NCBI GenBank assembly: GCA_946811185.2 | Contig: OX328101.1 | Location: 18,150,122-18,214,121, forward strand | Direction: 5' to 3' | Length of the DNA stretch: 64,000 nt | Source of the DNA: Hippopus hippopus | Lineage: Eukaryota; Mollusca; Bivalvia; Cardiida; Cardiidae | Part shown: positions 42,200 through 54,562 of the stretch, one piece after another | Layout of the letters: the number at the start of each line of letters is the position of its first letter | Numbering within the stretch: the stretch's first letter is position 1 | Translations under genes and position numbers: made by a program | The notes under the pieces: model-generated | What the model was told of the DNA's origin: nothing | What the model saw: only the letters and a program-made list of their open reading frames with translations | Databases searched by the model: none

Positions 42200-43363
42200 T
42201 TAAAGACCCGTTTACACATTCACGATTTTCTCTACGATTCACCACGATTCACCCAGATTTCTCATGGTCAGAAAAATCGGGATGGATCGGGATGAATCGT
42301 GGCGAAAAGTAGAAATATTCAGTGTCACTACGATTCCAGTAAGAATGTCCACGATATTAGTACGGTGTCTGTAAGGTATCGCTACGAATCAATGACGATT
42401 CATGACGGCAACGCTACGGTCAATGAGGATTGACCACGGTGGCACAACGAATGCTCACGGTGCTTGTACGGTTCGATACGGTACTAGTACGATTCACGGC
42501 GGTAGCGACACGAGCTCCCACGACTGACCACGATTTAACGGTTTTCACGTGACAAGTTCTCAAAGTATGACATCAGAAAATCATTATCTCCTCAACTGTT
42601 GACGAGGTCAGACATGCCACCAAGAAAGAAGGCAACTGCGGCCAAGGGAAAAAAGTCACCTGACCCACCGGCAAGGGTTAGTCCTGACCCGCCGGCGAGG
42701 CTCAGTCTTGCCTCAATGCCCAGTTGCATCAGATGATGAGTCAGCTCCGGGGCACACTAATGAGGAGATGCCTGTTCCAAAACTGACAAGAGTAGACCAG
42801 GTTCCTTCCGACCAAGTTCTGACTGGTGACAGTCAAGATACTTCAGGTCCAAATCTGACCAAAGAGGATTAGAAGTCGGCTAGATTCGTACGTAACCGTG
42901 ATGTATCGTACTCAAACCGTGATTGATCGCCTTCCTACCGGCCTTGGTCGTGGCCAATCGTGGAGCTCCGTAGCGAAACCGTGGATGATTCGTAGGACAA
43001 CCGTACACAATTCGTGGTGAATCGTGAGAATTCGTGGTGTCAAAGATTCCACGACTGGCTACGATCTCTCACGAATAGCCGCGAATATAGCTACGGTGTC
43101 AGTACGAATAAGCACGATTCCGCTACGGTTGCGCTACGAATTAGGCCACGCCCAATAACCACCACGATTCGCCACGAATGTTTTAAACAGTTTAAAACTT
43201 TCGTAGCGCTACCGTGGAGTTTCCCGAATCATCACGATTCATCAAGATTCACCACGATTCACCACGGTTCTACTACGAATCACCACGGTACACGATTTTA
43301 CAAATCGTGGCGAATCGTAGCGGCACCGTAGCCAAAAATCGTGAATGTGTAAACAGGCCTTAA
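42200..43363. mobile_element. TTAA-flanked DNA transposon with CACGATTC subterminal repeats
   Basis: Left TTAAAGACCCGTTTACACATTCACGATTTT and right (read inverted) TTAAGGCCTGTTTACACATTCACGATTTTT give matching inverted ends inside TTAA duplications, as for piggyBac/Kolobok-type elements. Both flanks are full of CACGATTC, CTACGGT and CACGGT repeats. The unique core (42540-42900) holds a coding remnant. Confidence 0.75.
42614..42871 (+). pseudogene. Coding remnant in the TTAA element
   Basis: From ATG 42614 a lysine-rich start (PPRKKATAAKGKKSPD) with a repeated SPDPPAR(V/L) phrase reaches a stop after 41 codons. A second frame continues with an acidic/polar stretch to TAG near 42870. It resembles the disordered N-terminus of a transposase left in a deletion derivative; the family is unknown. 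Confidence 0.4.
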
Positions 43364-43649
43364 GATTGGTTTGTGGGGACTCTATCCAAGGTACAGCTTC
43401 TATATAGATCTAGATCTATGTCTTAATTATCCCTCGTGTGAATGTATATTATAGGCCCCGAATTCGACCCTTAACTTCGCCCTAACTCTGACCTCTGTCT
43501 ACGTCCTGTGAACTAGAACTTGGTACATTTACCATGATAATTTCCCTAGAAGCTTGATAAGTGTCGTCTGTGTCCAGCCGGTCTTTGACTCGTTCATGTA
43601 AGTCAGCTTCAAGGACAGTATCTAATACACTTTCAAATCATAAAAAATG
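43364..43649. other. No gene recognised
   Basis: No feature supported. Confidence 0.4.
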
Positions 43650-43860
43650 TGGCTTTCGAAGTTGTGAGGTAGAGTATTGTCCTCGTAACCGTAAGGTCCC
43701 GAGTTCGATACCCGGGAGTGGCTATCAACTTCGGGACCGTTTATTCGCTCACACATTCGGTGCGAGTACTGGTGTAGTTCCCAGGAAGCAGAATCGAGCG
43801 AAATTAGTATAAGTTGCAAGAACTTGTTTCTCACTCAATCGATGTAAAATAAATAAATTT
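43650..43860 (+). mobile_element. tRNA-like SINE, family 3
   Basis: Head with GAAGTTGTGAGGTAGAG and a B box GAGTTCGATACCCGG, a short body, and an AAATAAATAAATTTAAA tail. It is unlike families 1 and 2. Confidence 0.6.
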
Positions 43861-44640
43861 AAACCAAATCATAGAGAAAAAAGTTCTGCAACTTATTAAA
43901 TGCTTCATTGAGCACTAGATAAACAATTTCGTAGCGACTGTAAAAAAAAAGTTTGCGTCAATAATTAAGCTGTCTCTGGCAAAAGTGGGGGGGGGGGGGG
44001 GTTAATGCATCCGCGAAACGTATCGACCCAAGTTTGTCAGCCTACGCAGTCAGCGCAGGCTGACCTGAGCCGAAACTTATCGCTATTGGTCAATTTTCTG
44101 CATGTCCAAGGACCAGTCTACCTAAAGATTAAGTTGGTTGTTGACAAAAAGAATCATGTGATGGCTTAAAACGTCACCAGAAAGGAATACTGTACACCAA
44201 AATCAGCCTGCACAGGCCTATTTTGTTAAACATTATCCCGAGTCAAACTTGCCTCCCCCCCCCTTTCCCGCTTCAACCCCCATATTTGCAGACTTTCCAC
44301 GTGCGTAATCTGGACGTGTTTTGTATTCACTGTTTATTGTGTTAGTCTCTTGTGTAAAATTCTTATTTAAGATGCAACATTCTTTGATTTTACTTATGAT
44401 GGATTACTAGTATTTAATCAATAAATAAAGTCTGGAATTACTAAACATCGAGGTGGGTGAATTTATTGCTGTGGTCTGCCTTTTCTCCTTATTTATCGTC
44501 ACTTTTTGACCAGATCATCATCATACTCTCTATGTTGTCTATGTCACCTATTTTACCCCACCCCATACCTAACAAGCTTAAATGATGGTCGTCGTGATGT
44601 ATTCAGTTGGTAATATGCGGTGCTAGAAAATTTAGGGGTT
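43861..44640. other. No gene; poly-G run
   Basis: A run of about 15 G begins near 43987. Nothing else was seen. Confidence 0.5.
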
Positions 44641-45235
44641 GTGGGTTTGATACCGAGCCTAGTAGCTCAGTTGGTCACAGCCGGGATTGAAAATAGGAGT
44701 TGTGGGTTTGATGTCGAGCCCTGTGGTTCAGTTGGTGACGTAAAGTCGGTGTGAAAAGCTCAACAGAGCTTGTGTTTCTTGTTATATGTTCCCGACTTTG
44801 TAAATAAAATTTACTTGATTTGAAAACATACGAGTTCCATATCTAGCTTGGCCAAACGGTGTCAGCTTGGCCAATTAGTTTAGGCGTAGGATCCATAGTC
44901 CACCAGTCACCGGTTCGATCTCTAGGAGAGAGATTTGGGTTTTGCGAGAGTTCCCAAGGGCAAAACACTTAAAAAATCTGTCCTAGTATCTGTGAGACGA
45001 AGGAAGTTATGAAACAGGAATAACTAATCAGCTGTCGCCGTGACATGACTAAAATGTAACCCGAAGTTCGAGCCTCACTGGAAACACTGTATTTTCGTGG
45101 GAATGTCCCAGAACAAGACAATCTAGAGCTCCAGACTAGTACTGGTGAAACACAGGAAATGTATGAATATGTAGGCTGTTGCTGTGATATGACTGAAATA
45201 ATTTAGAAAGCGGTATCAAAACACAATCAATCACC
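44641..45235 (+). mobile_element. Degraded tRNA-like SINE copies
   Basis: Two head-like segments (CCTAGTAGCTCAGTTGGT and CCTGTGGTTCAGTTGGT) lie at 44658 and 44718. A third unit at 44865-45235 has a B box GGTTCGATCTC, a GGGTTTTGCGAGAG body and an AATCAATCACC tail with TATGACTGAAATAATTTAG. Confidence 0.5.
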
Positions 45236-45320
45236 TTAAAAGTTAAATAATTGCCACTGTGACAGAAATCGTTTCTCGGAAAGCAGCCGATAACTTCATC
45301 ACCATAGACATCATTTCAAA

Positions 45321-45757
45321 TTCTTTATCAGACGGCAAAATTTTAGATTTGTCCAAATTGAAAGCTTTTGCAGACGATTAAATTTTTGAGATTTATCTGA
45401 GAAAGAACGGTAAATATTTTGGACAAAGGCGAAAATGCTTTTCACCAGTATTAGACTGGGGCTTTGCAGTGCCTTGCCCAGGAACACCTCAACAAGAACA
45501 ACCTTGTATGCGTGGATCGTTCAAAAATTTGATTGTTACAAATCCAGCACCGTAGCCTTTTATCAAACAATCTAGTGTTTGAACGACCACGAGAAAGAAA
45601 GCTTTGGTAAATATTGCGGTGAAAGCAGAAAATGCTTTTCCTACAATATTTTCAAGTCTAATATGGACAAATACTATGTTGGCCATATCTGAATTGTCGT
45701 CTGCAAGTACTTCCAATTTGGACAAGTCTACAATTTTGTCATCTGGTAAAGAGTACG
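45321..45757. repeat. Two TTAA MITE copies in opposite orientation
   Basis: Plus copy at 45321-45452 (CTTTATCAGACGGCAAAATTTTAG...); minus copy at 45557-45757 ending CAAGTCTACAATTTTGTCATCTGGTAAAG. Start of the 45-49 kb MITE cluster. Confidence 0.7.
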
Positions 45758-46514
45758 TTAAGGGGAGCGATATATAATTTAGAGATTCTGGGGTCGATCC
45801 TCACCGGCCACACTGGGTTTTCGTGGGAGTGTCCTTTAGCAACGCGGAGTACTGGTCAGCCTATTAGTCAAAATGTTCATGAAACACGTAGCATACAGCA
45901 TGGATCAAGATCGGACTGCACATGACAGCTAGTCTGATTACAGTCTTGAAAAATCTCATAGTTTTCATTTTTCTTTTTGCTTTTAGTTGGCGATCTAAGT
46001 TTTGATACACTATATTGCTACATGTAATTTCTTTAATCGTATTTGTTTGGTTTTTTTTATGCTTCTCAGCAGGGATTCTATATAATTATATACGATCCCT
46101 GTTCTCAGATAATGAACATCTATGTAAGTTTTTGTTTTTCCCTATCGTAGTTGTCGTATACATTGCAAGCTATAAACATGCAAGTGCGGTTTTATGCCGA
46201 ATAAAAAAAGTTATATGTACTTGTTCTTTTGAAAACGGCATAACGACAGCCTGGGTTCCAGTCTGATCATTTTTCTCCTACTATTTGACGTTACTTAGTC
46301 AGAAATGACCAAAAAAAGAAAAAATGGTATAGATATGCAGATTATGTGTAAAGATCTATGTAGACCGTGATAGGGACTCAGAAATTGTTAACGCCAGGAC
46401 CCGAACTGAACAGTACCTTTTGTCACTATCTTTTCACGTGCGTTCATATTTTTTATCGTCACCATCAGTATTTCACAAGGATATTTTCAGTTATTTGCTG
46501 CGTTAGTGTTTGAT
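45758..46514. other. No gene; palindrome copy
   Basis: Contains CAGGGATTCTATATAATTATATACGATCCCTG at 46070-46101, a longer variant of the palindrome at 47172. Confidence 0.5.
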
Positions 46515-46725
46515 TGTAGCAGACGACAAAAATTAAGAATCGTCAATTATAACCGCCAGACGAAAGATCAAATGTGGCTTAAAAATGGGATTTTTCTTTG
46601 AAAGTGAAGAAAACATTGCGGGGACAGAAAAAATGTTGATTATCATGATTTTCTCCATTTTCCACAATGTTTTCAATATTCTTCTGTCAGTGGTTGTTTA
46701 AACACGGACTAGTTTGATAGAAAGT
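46515..46725 (+). repeat. TTAA MITE, diverged copy
   Basis: GCAGACGACAAAAATTAAG, GAAAACATTGCGGGGACAG, TTTCCACAATGTTTTCAATA. Confidence 0.6.
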
Positions 46726-46834
46726 TTTGCTTGAAGAATTGAACTCACCTGGCGTTGATAGCGAGACTTCCGGTTGATTTTTTTTTATGTTTTTACAAGA
46801 CATTGTATTCAAATATAAACTACAACCTCAATCC

Positions 46835-46915
46835 TATAGGCTCCAAATTGGCCTAATGGTCAGGGGAGCCGACTTGGAACTCGGCGAACCGAGATCGAGA
46901 CGCAACCGAAACCCA
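46835..46915 (+). repeat. tRNA-like fragment
   Basis: A tRNA-like head (AAATTGGCCTAATGGTCAGGGGAGCCGACTTGGAACTCGG order) followed by an A-rich tract. The B box is poor; probably a SINE head. Confidence 0.4.
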
Positions 46916-47171
46916 GAAAAAAAAAAAGCACAGAGAGAGGGGGCGAAAAGAGAAAGACAGCCGGATAGAGAAACGACAGCCTGACAGAGAACGGGCAAGA
47001 AAGACACTTGGGTAGGCGATGGTGGGACACAGGGAAATTACCTTTTACTACTCTGTGTATTTGAAATTATTATTTTTAATACACATGTGTTTAAAATATG
47101 AAATAAATACTATTAGAGTTTTTGTAATAAATTTACAGAACTTGTTTCTCTGTACAGAGATCAAGTTTAAA

Positions 47172-47195
47172 CAGGGATCGTATATACGATCCCTG
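47172..47195. repeat. Perfect 24-bp palindrome
   Basis: CAGGGATCGTATATACGATCCCTG reads the same on both strands and is flanked by GTTTAAA on each side. Related copies are at 46070-46101 and 47541-47564; half copies near 15339, 39250 and 58082. Confidence 0.9.
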
Positions 47196-47299
47196 GTTTA
47201 AACAAGAAGAACAACGAAATATAAAAAGAAAATATTTTAATACTCAAAATGATAAGTTCATGACTGTATACAACATATTACCCAAAGATCAAATTCATC

Positions 47300-48980
47300 A
47301 ATCTTAAATTAAAATGGCTATAGAAAACAATGTGGAAAAAGGAGAAAATGCTGCATACCAACATTCTTAGACTGGTCCAAAGTCAAAGAAGACAAATTGA
47401 ATATAGCTATGACCATGGAATTTGTCTTTCAAGGGGTAGAAAACAATGTTGAAAAGAGAAAATGTAGATTACAAGCACATTCACCATTTTCCATAATGTT
47501 TTAAAAAACATTTTACATCTTTTTCTCTAACTCTTTTAACCAGGGATCTTATATACGATCCCTGTTTTAACAAAAGACAAACTTTTAGACAGGTCCAAAT
47601 TGAAAGCAACTGCAGATGACATACTTGAATTAGCCGAAATGATAGCAATTGTCCATGAAAGTGTAGAAAACCTGTTGGAAAAGGAGAAAATGCTGGTAAC
47701 CAGCATTTTCTCCTTTTCTCACCATGATTTAAAAAGCTGCCTTCTGTGACAGGGTTGTTAAATCTCAGGATTGTGTGGTAAAGGGTTAACAACAATGGCT
47801 GGTACGAGAAAAAGTTAAAATAAAGACAATAAACCTCATTACAATACAGAATATTTCAACTCTTTACCAAACAACAAAATTTTAGACTTGCACATGTTGC
47901 AAGTACCAGTATTTGCAGCTGACTAATTATATGTGGTATAAATGCTGTGATTTGTCTATGATCGGGTAGAAAACATGGAGGAAAAGGAGTAATTACTACT
48001 TACTAGCAGTTTCACCATTTTCCACAATGTTTTCAAGAACCTATTCAATCATGGTTTTTTAAACAATGGCTGGTTTTTATACAGGATTAACCGTTTACCA
48101 CATAGTTATGACTTTTAACAAGCCTGAAAAAGAATGCATTTGAAAGCATTGTGATAAAAGGAGAAAATGCTGGTAACCACCATTTTCTCCTTTTCCCACA
48201 ATATTTTCTAACCTTTCATAGACAAATCCAATCATTTGATCCACTTGTAACTTTTGTTTAAAAACACTTTCAATTTGGGCAAGTCTAAAATGTTGCCATG
48301 TGATAAAGGGAAAGAATAAACACCAACTCATCAAACTAAACACTATTTTAACTTTTTACAAAAAAAAAGTGACAAAATTTTACTATTGTCCAATTTGAAA
48401 GCATCTGCAGATAACAATTTCAAAGTGGCTCAAATGGTGCAATTTTTCTTTGATAGGTAGAAAACATTGTCAGAAAAGGAGAAAATACTGGTTACCAGCA
48501 TTTTCTCCTTTTGCCACAATGTTTTCAATAGACTTCTTCCCCAGGGTTGTTAAAAGTGGGTATTGTATGGTAAAAGGTTAAAGCGCCCGAATAAACCCAA
48601 CAGACTCTTTCAGTCTAGAAATAAAACCCAATTAATTGTAGTTTCAAGGTTGCTTTTGTCAGCAAAGTGGACAGAGTAGATCAAAGATCAGACGGAACGT
48701 GTCTGATCTTCATCTAAACTGGCCACAAAGGCAACTGTGGTTGTGAAAGGCTATTTAAAGATTAACTTTTTACAAAACGACGAAATTTTAGTACTGTCCA
48801 ATTTGAAAGCATCTGCAGAAGACATATGAAGTGTTGCTCAAGTATCTTCCAAGAGATACGAAACACAGTGTAAAAGGAGAAAATTAATGCTGGTATTAAG
48901 CACTTCCAACATTTTCAACAAAGATCTCAAACACGTACTACATACAGTTTTAAAAAAAATTGGTTTTGATAGAGGGTTAA
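47300..48980. repeat. Cluster of six TTAA MITE copies
   Basis: Copies at about 47300-47510 (plus, fragment), 47569-47789 (plus, ends TGGTAAAGGGTTAA), 47856-48090 (plus), 48100-48313 (minus), 48348-48581 (plus, TTAA on both sides, core GGAGAAAATACTGGTTACCAG) and 48762-48980 (plus, TTAA on both sides). Spacers are short. Confidence 0.8.
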
Positions 48981-50133
48981 AATCAATACAATAAACTCAT
49001 CACAATACAAACTGTTTTATGTTACCAAATGACAATATTTTTGACTATGCCAAAGGAGGGGTGTCCATAAGGCTGTTTTCATGGCCACCACCCACTTTCT
49101 TTAAACTTTGTACACTGAAACCTATATACATGTTGGCTGTAATATTATGCAATACTGAATCAATTGGTAAAGGTTTGTAGGGTGTGTGCTGGTTCAAAGT
49201 GGGTGGGGTAATTCTGACCCGAAGCAGGGTCTGAACAGCTTATGCTGAAACTTATGTAAAATTCTTATACTGAATGTGTTTTTACCAGTATGTCTCCTCA
49301 GGTTTTTCTCTCGAACTGAAAAAAAAAATCAATTCGGTAACCTATTATTTGTTTATGTACGAATAGATCTTCCAATGTCAAGTCAAACATCGGGAAATCA
49401 TTTTACCTTCCTAAATACATGTATCTATCGCTTGGTAATTTTAAAGCTTGCAATTCTGTTAAATCATTGAGGAACATAGTGAGGACTAAATGATGAAAAA
49501 ATCTGTGTAAGGGAAGTTTGAACTTTGAAAAAAAACTTATCTTTGTACAGGTAAAAGATGAATTGTATTAGCAGACCGATGATTTTAGGACATGTTTAGG
49601 GAGTACTAGGGAGTAATAGATAAATATATTAAATTATCAAATGTAAGAGTAGTGAGACTGCGTTTTTCAACTGATTTCTAGATAAACCAGCCTCTATTTC
49701 AATTTTTCACACTCTTGTAACGTAGAAAAACCTAATCCAGAAGATGTAAGTGCCTTTTCTAAAATTACTCCAATGCTTATTTTATCTAGAATAATTATTT
49801 TTATGGTAGAAACATCTCCCGATAACTTGCACATATCTCCTAGCTAAGCCCTAGTGTCCGGGTTGTTTGTCTAGGTATCTTGATTCATGGACCACGTGAC
49901 ATCAGTGGGAGGAGCGATCTATCGTCTGTCGTTTGGTTAATCGATTCAATATTGCATAATATTACAGCTAACATGTATAGGTTCCAGGGTACAAAGTTTA
50001 AAGAAAATCGGTAGTGGCCATGAAAACAGCCTTAGTTATGGACACCCCTCCTTTAAACCTTTTGCACATGACAGTTTAGCTCTGGCTTAAAAAAATGACA
50101 GCTTAAACAAATGGATTGGTCTTTGGCACACTA
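48981..50133. mobile_element. TIR element (49052-50054) nested in a MITE copy
   Basis: AAAGGAGGGGTGTCCATAAGGCTG at 49052 is mirrored at the right, ending 50054, and similarity runs about 110 bp inward (TTCATGGCCAC, TTTAAACTTTGTAC, GTAATATTATGCAATA). MITE sequence precedes it (TTACCAAATGACAATATTTTTGACTATGCC) and MITE-like sequence follows (TTTTGCACATGACA). No transposase is seen in the 1-kb interior. Confidence 0.7.
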
Positions 50134-51651
50134 AACAAGAGGGCCATGATGGCCCTGAAGTCGCTCACCTGAGTCTTTTGGCCAAACATGACCCATTTTC
50201 AATCTCTTTCGAGATATTATGACAAACATTCTACCAAGCTTTCATATATATTGGACTGAATATTTTGTCTCTTGCTTGTACACAAGCTTTTTCTAGAATT
50301 TCTCTCAGTGACCTACTTTTTAGCCAAACATAGCCCATTTTCCAATTGTAGATATTATCAAAACAAAGATTCTGACCACCTTTCATAAGTATTGGACAGA
50401 AAATGTGGCCTTTAGAGTGTACACAAGGTTTCTCCAAGATTTGACATGGCAACCTAGTTTTTTACCCAATGTGACCAGTTTTCAATTTCATCATATTGAT
50501 CATCAAGACAAAGAATCTGACAAATTTTCATAAGTATTGGATAGAAAATGATGATTTTAGAGCTACACAAGCTGTTTTAAAGATTTGACCTGAGACCTAG
50601 TTTTTGACGCAATGTGACCTATTTTCAAACTAATTCAAGATATCAATATGAAAAACATTCTGACCAACTTTCATGAGTATTTGACTGAAAATGTGGCCTC
50701 TAGAGCGTACACAAGGATTTTTTAAGATTTGACCTAGTGACTAGTTTTTGACCCAACATGACCCATTTTCAAACTCGTCTGAGATATCATCGAGACAAAC
50801 ATTCTGACTTACTTTCAAGAGTTTTGGACTGAAAATGTGGCCTCTGGAGCATACACAAGGTTTTTCTAAGATTGACCCAGTGACCTAGTTTTTGACCCAG
50901 TGACATGACTCATTTTCAAACTCCTCTAAGATATTATCAAGACAAACAATCTGACCAACTTTCAAGAGTTTTGGACTGAAAATGTGGCCTCTAGAGCATA
51001 CACAGGGTTTTTCTAAGATTTGAGCTAGTGACCTAGTTTTTGACCCCACACAACCCATTTTCAAACTCTTCTGAGATATTATCAAGACAAACATTCTGAC
51101 CAACTTTCAAGAGTTTTGGACTGAAAATGTGGCCCCTAGAGCAAACACAAGGTTTTTCTAAGATTTGACCCAGTGACATGACCCATTTTCAAACTCCTCC
51201 AAGATATCATCAAGACAAACAACCTGACCAACTTTCAGGAGTTTTGCACTGAAAATGTGGCTTATAGCGTGTACACAAGGTTTTTCTAAGATTTGACCTA
51301 GTTTTTGACCTGACATGACCCATTTCTACACTCATACGAGATATTATTGAGACAAACATTCTGACCAACTTTCTGGAGTATTGGTCTGAAAATGTGGCCT
51401 CTTGAGCGCACACAAGGTTTTTCTAAGATTTTACCTAAGGACCTAGTTTCTGACCTGACATGACCCATTTTTGAACTCGTCCGAGATATCATCAAGACAA
51501 ACATTCTGACCAAGTTTCATGAGTATCAGACTGAAAATGTGGCCTCTAGAGTGTACACAAAGTAAAAGTTGATGATGGACGACGGATGACTCACGACGGA
51601 CACAGCACAATCACAAAAGCTCACCTTGAGCACTTTGTGCTCAGGTGAGCT
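50134..51651 (-). mobile_element. Helentron-like element with about nine tandem units
   Basis: Left end AACAAGAGGGCCATGATGGCCCTGAAGTCGCTCACCTGA and right end palindrome AGCTCACCTTGAGCAC...GTGCTCAGGTGAGCT (51618-51651) match the termini of 31692-33971 in inverted order. Between them lie units of about 130-150 bp built on GACCCATTTTCAAACTC, GAGATATCATCAAGACAAAC and CTGAAAATGTGGCCTCTAGAGC. Short minus frames over it are repeat artefacts. Confidence 0.7.
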
Positions 51652-51654
51652 AAA

Positions 51655-51870
51655 AAAGTATTGTCAGACTAACAGAAAATGCTGGTTACTAGTAACTACC
51701 ATATTCTCCTTCTACCCACAAACAAATGTGGCTCAAATGTTGGGATTTGACCTTGAAAGTCTTGAATACATAGTGGAAAAAGAAGAAAAATGCTGAACAT
51801 TGTTATTTTCTCCATTTCCCACTTTGTTTTCAAGAGTCTTCTTCCTCCAAGTACACAGAGTTGAGTCTTA
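51655..51870 (+). repeat. TTAA MITE, diverged copy
   Basis: AGAAAATGCTGGTTACTAG, GGATTTGACCTTGAAAG, TTTCCCACTTTGTTTTCAAGAG. Confidence 0.55.
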
Positions 51871-52249
51871 AGTCATACAGCAACAACATGTACAAGTGGC
51901 AAAAAGGATAAATTTTGTAAGGAAACTACGCATAATAGTTTAAAGCCAAATATTGTGATTTCATCCTTTTCCTTTTCAATAGAATATCCCACTGTACAGG
52001 TTGATCAAGATTAGACTGCCCGTCCTAAGCAGTTTGGTCTGTGATTTACACTGCCGCATAAGTGTGTGACACTAAGTCTTAGCCAAAGGGTGAAATAGCA
52101 CTCTTGATTCGGAGTGTGTAATGATTCTGAACCCCTGGTTACGCATTTGTTATTCGATACGTCACCTGCAATACCTATTATCACCATTCCAATAGATTTA
52201 TCTCTCTTTTGGGCACTCTTATGCATACATAAAATATATATGTTTTTTT

Positions 52250-52615
52250 CCGTGAAAGGTCAAAATTTACTTCATTAAGTGAACATTCTCCGTAATATTT
52301 TCACAAGTGGCAATAATGTTCTCTTGATGAAATAAATTTCTATCTTTCACTGAAAAAAAAAAAAAACAACAAATATTCTATTTACGCCATTGGAAATTTC
52401 CAAAAAACAACTGTACTGGATCTTGATGAAAGTCCTAAGAAAAAAGGGGTTAGTGGCATGAAATAAACAGACTATATTTTTTTTTTTGAATAACTGAAAT
52501 TCATTTCATCAAGTGATACGTCATTGCTAATATTTTCATGAGTGACACCACCACTCCTGAAAATATTACTGATGATGTTTACTTGATGGAATAAATTTTG
52601 ATCTTTCACCAATAA
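52250..52615. repeat. Two palindromic MITEs (family of 20232)
   Basis: Copies at 52250-52352 and 52480-52615 with GTGAAAGGTCAAAATTTACTTCAT... and their mirrored arms. Confidence 0.75.
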
Positions 52616-52654
52616 AAAAATATACCAAAATTTTGTAGGCCTTAAGCCCTGTTG

Positions 52655-52864
52655 TTCAACTCTTTACCAGACAAAAAAATTTTAGACTTGCTCAAATTCA
52701 ATGCATTTGCAAACAACAACTCAAATATGGCTAAAATGATGAAATTTGTCTTTGAAAGGAAAAAAAAAGCTGGAAAGCCAGCTTTTTCTCCTTTTCCCAC
52801 AATGTTTTCCAAAGCTCTCTTCTTTAGGGTTGTTAAAAGTCAGGAATGTTTGGTAAAGGGTTAA
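52655..52864 (+). repeat. TTAA MITE, near-complete copy
   Basis: CTCTTTACCAGACAAAAAAATTTTAGACTTG at the left, GCTGGAAAGCCAGC core, right end TGGTAAAGGGTTAA. Confidence 0.85.
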
Positions 52865-54562
52865 GAAAAGACAATTCTTGAAGATCTGCAAAATTTCAAA
52901 TTACAAGTCCTTTTTTTCTGGCAGTAACAGGTTTAACTCTTCACTCCAAGGTCCAATACTCCTTGCTGAAAGGATTCAGTCTGATACCCATCTCTACATC
53001 ACATTGTCTTCCTGAAAATAGAAAGCAAAATTTATATTGATTTCAACTCTTCTTTAAAACCCTTCAAGTGCCTTTCAAACATTAGTTGCCATTTGCAGTC
53101 AGTGAAGATCCAAGATCACATTGCATGTTTACTGCAGACTGACCTTGGATCTACACCAAACATCATGTTCATTTTATAAGTAGTTTCACAACTATAGTTA
53201 CAGATAGGTAGCTTTCACAACTACAGTTACCTTTCCAGACAGTGAAGATCCAAGATCAGACTGCATGTTTACTGCAGACTGATCTGGGATCTAAGCTCAC
53301 CACTATGCAGAGACATTCTCTCCGATAGCAGTTTTAAAATGGCAATTTGTTGGCTTAATTTCCAAACAGAAAATCTCAGTATGTTTACTTCGCACTTGCA
53401 GGGTAAATGCTTTACACAAAAATCAGTTGAGAAATAAAAGACTATGGTGCAACCGATAGTTTTACTGATTATTTCAAGCATATCACAGCAACAGCTCTTT
53501 CAAGTATGTCCTGGGTTTCAACAGCACTAGGTTAGGACTCTGTAGTGTCTTGCTCAAGGTCCCTCCATTTCAAAACCTCCACCCTACATCAAATCTGAAG
53601 TCTTACATTAATTTAACTATACCAGTTTGTAAAAAATCAAATCAATAATTGACCTTTCTGCCGATTTTGATTGACAGGTTTTATCTGCCAATCAAAACGC
53701 AGCTCTGAGTGTCATGTAAACAAAAAGGTTAGACACAATTCGTCATAACATGAGATAATTTGATCGTATCTATTTAATTATCAAAACAGCAATTGTGTTA
53801 TCGGTCAATAAAAATCTGTGAAATGGTGAAAAAATGTAGTTACAGATTCTGCGACACTGATAATCGTTATCCAGTCAATTAACAAATCTATATCTTCAAA
53901 ACGTTCCATTCCCTGGGAAAGTGTAAACTATGTAAAGAATGAATATGTAACATAAAGCCTGATGTTCTCTTAGCCGTGTTGCACCTTTGTCTCATCATGT
54001 ACTGTAACAGAACATGAGGTGATTATTGTGCACACGCGTCCGCCATCAGGTTATAAAACTTGTGCATTTTATACAGTGGGATTCTCCCATTTGCAATTTT
54101 GAAATCGATATCAATATATTTTTTATTTCAACTTCCTTTTGTACCACTGGAACTTCCTTTGTCGTTATACGCAAACCAGTTTGTCATATGATCACCCAAT
54201 CTCATATTGTTCTGTATTCATGTAATTGAGAGAAAATAAAGTATATTGTATTGTATTGTACTGAGATAGAATGCAGAGCGGGAGGGGGAGTGAGTTAAAT
54301 TCGTCCCATTTTCAAAGCCAAAAACACATCTCGAAAAATGTATTCGGTGGACAAAACTATGTAGAAGACCTCGTGAACAGCTTCATCCATCATGGATCAA
54401 TAAGAATCGTATGTACGTGTATGTACAAAGGTATGTATAAATGTCATTTTAGGAAGTGCTTGCAAAACAAAAAACAGGCATAGAAAAACCCCATCTAAGA
54501 AAATTGCTGTTTCAATCGCCAACAAGGTCTGTTGGATAACTACCTCCCAAATTTATTTTGCT
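52865..54562. other. No gene; short repeats
   Basis: Two copies of the GTAGATC palindrome family (53099-53158, 53237-53294), a SINE-like fragment at 53470-53600, and a TATTGTATTGTATTGT microsatellite near 54244. No coding pattern was seen. Confidence 0.45.

Noticed and set aside
43014..43331. 105-codon frame rich in His/Thr/Arg
   Set aside because: Translation of the CACGATTC repeats at the flank of a transposon.
50231..51513. Several minus frames sharing MVRMFVLIISR-type phrases
   Set aside because: They repeat with the tandem units of the Helentron-like element and are not genes.
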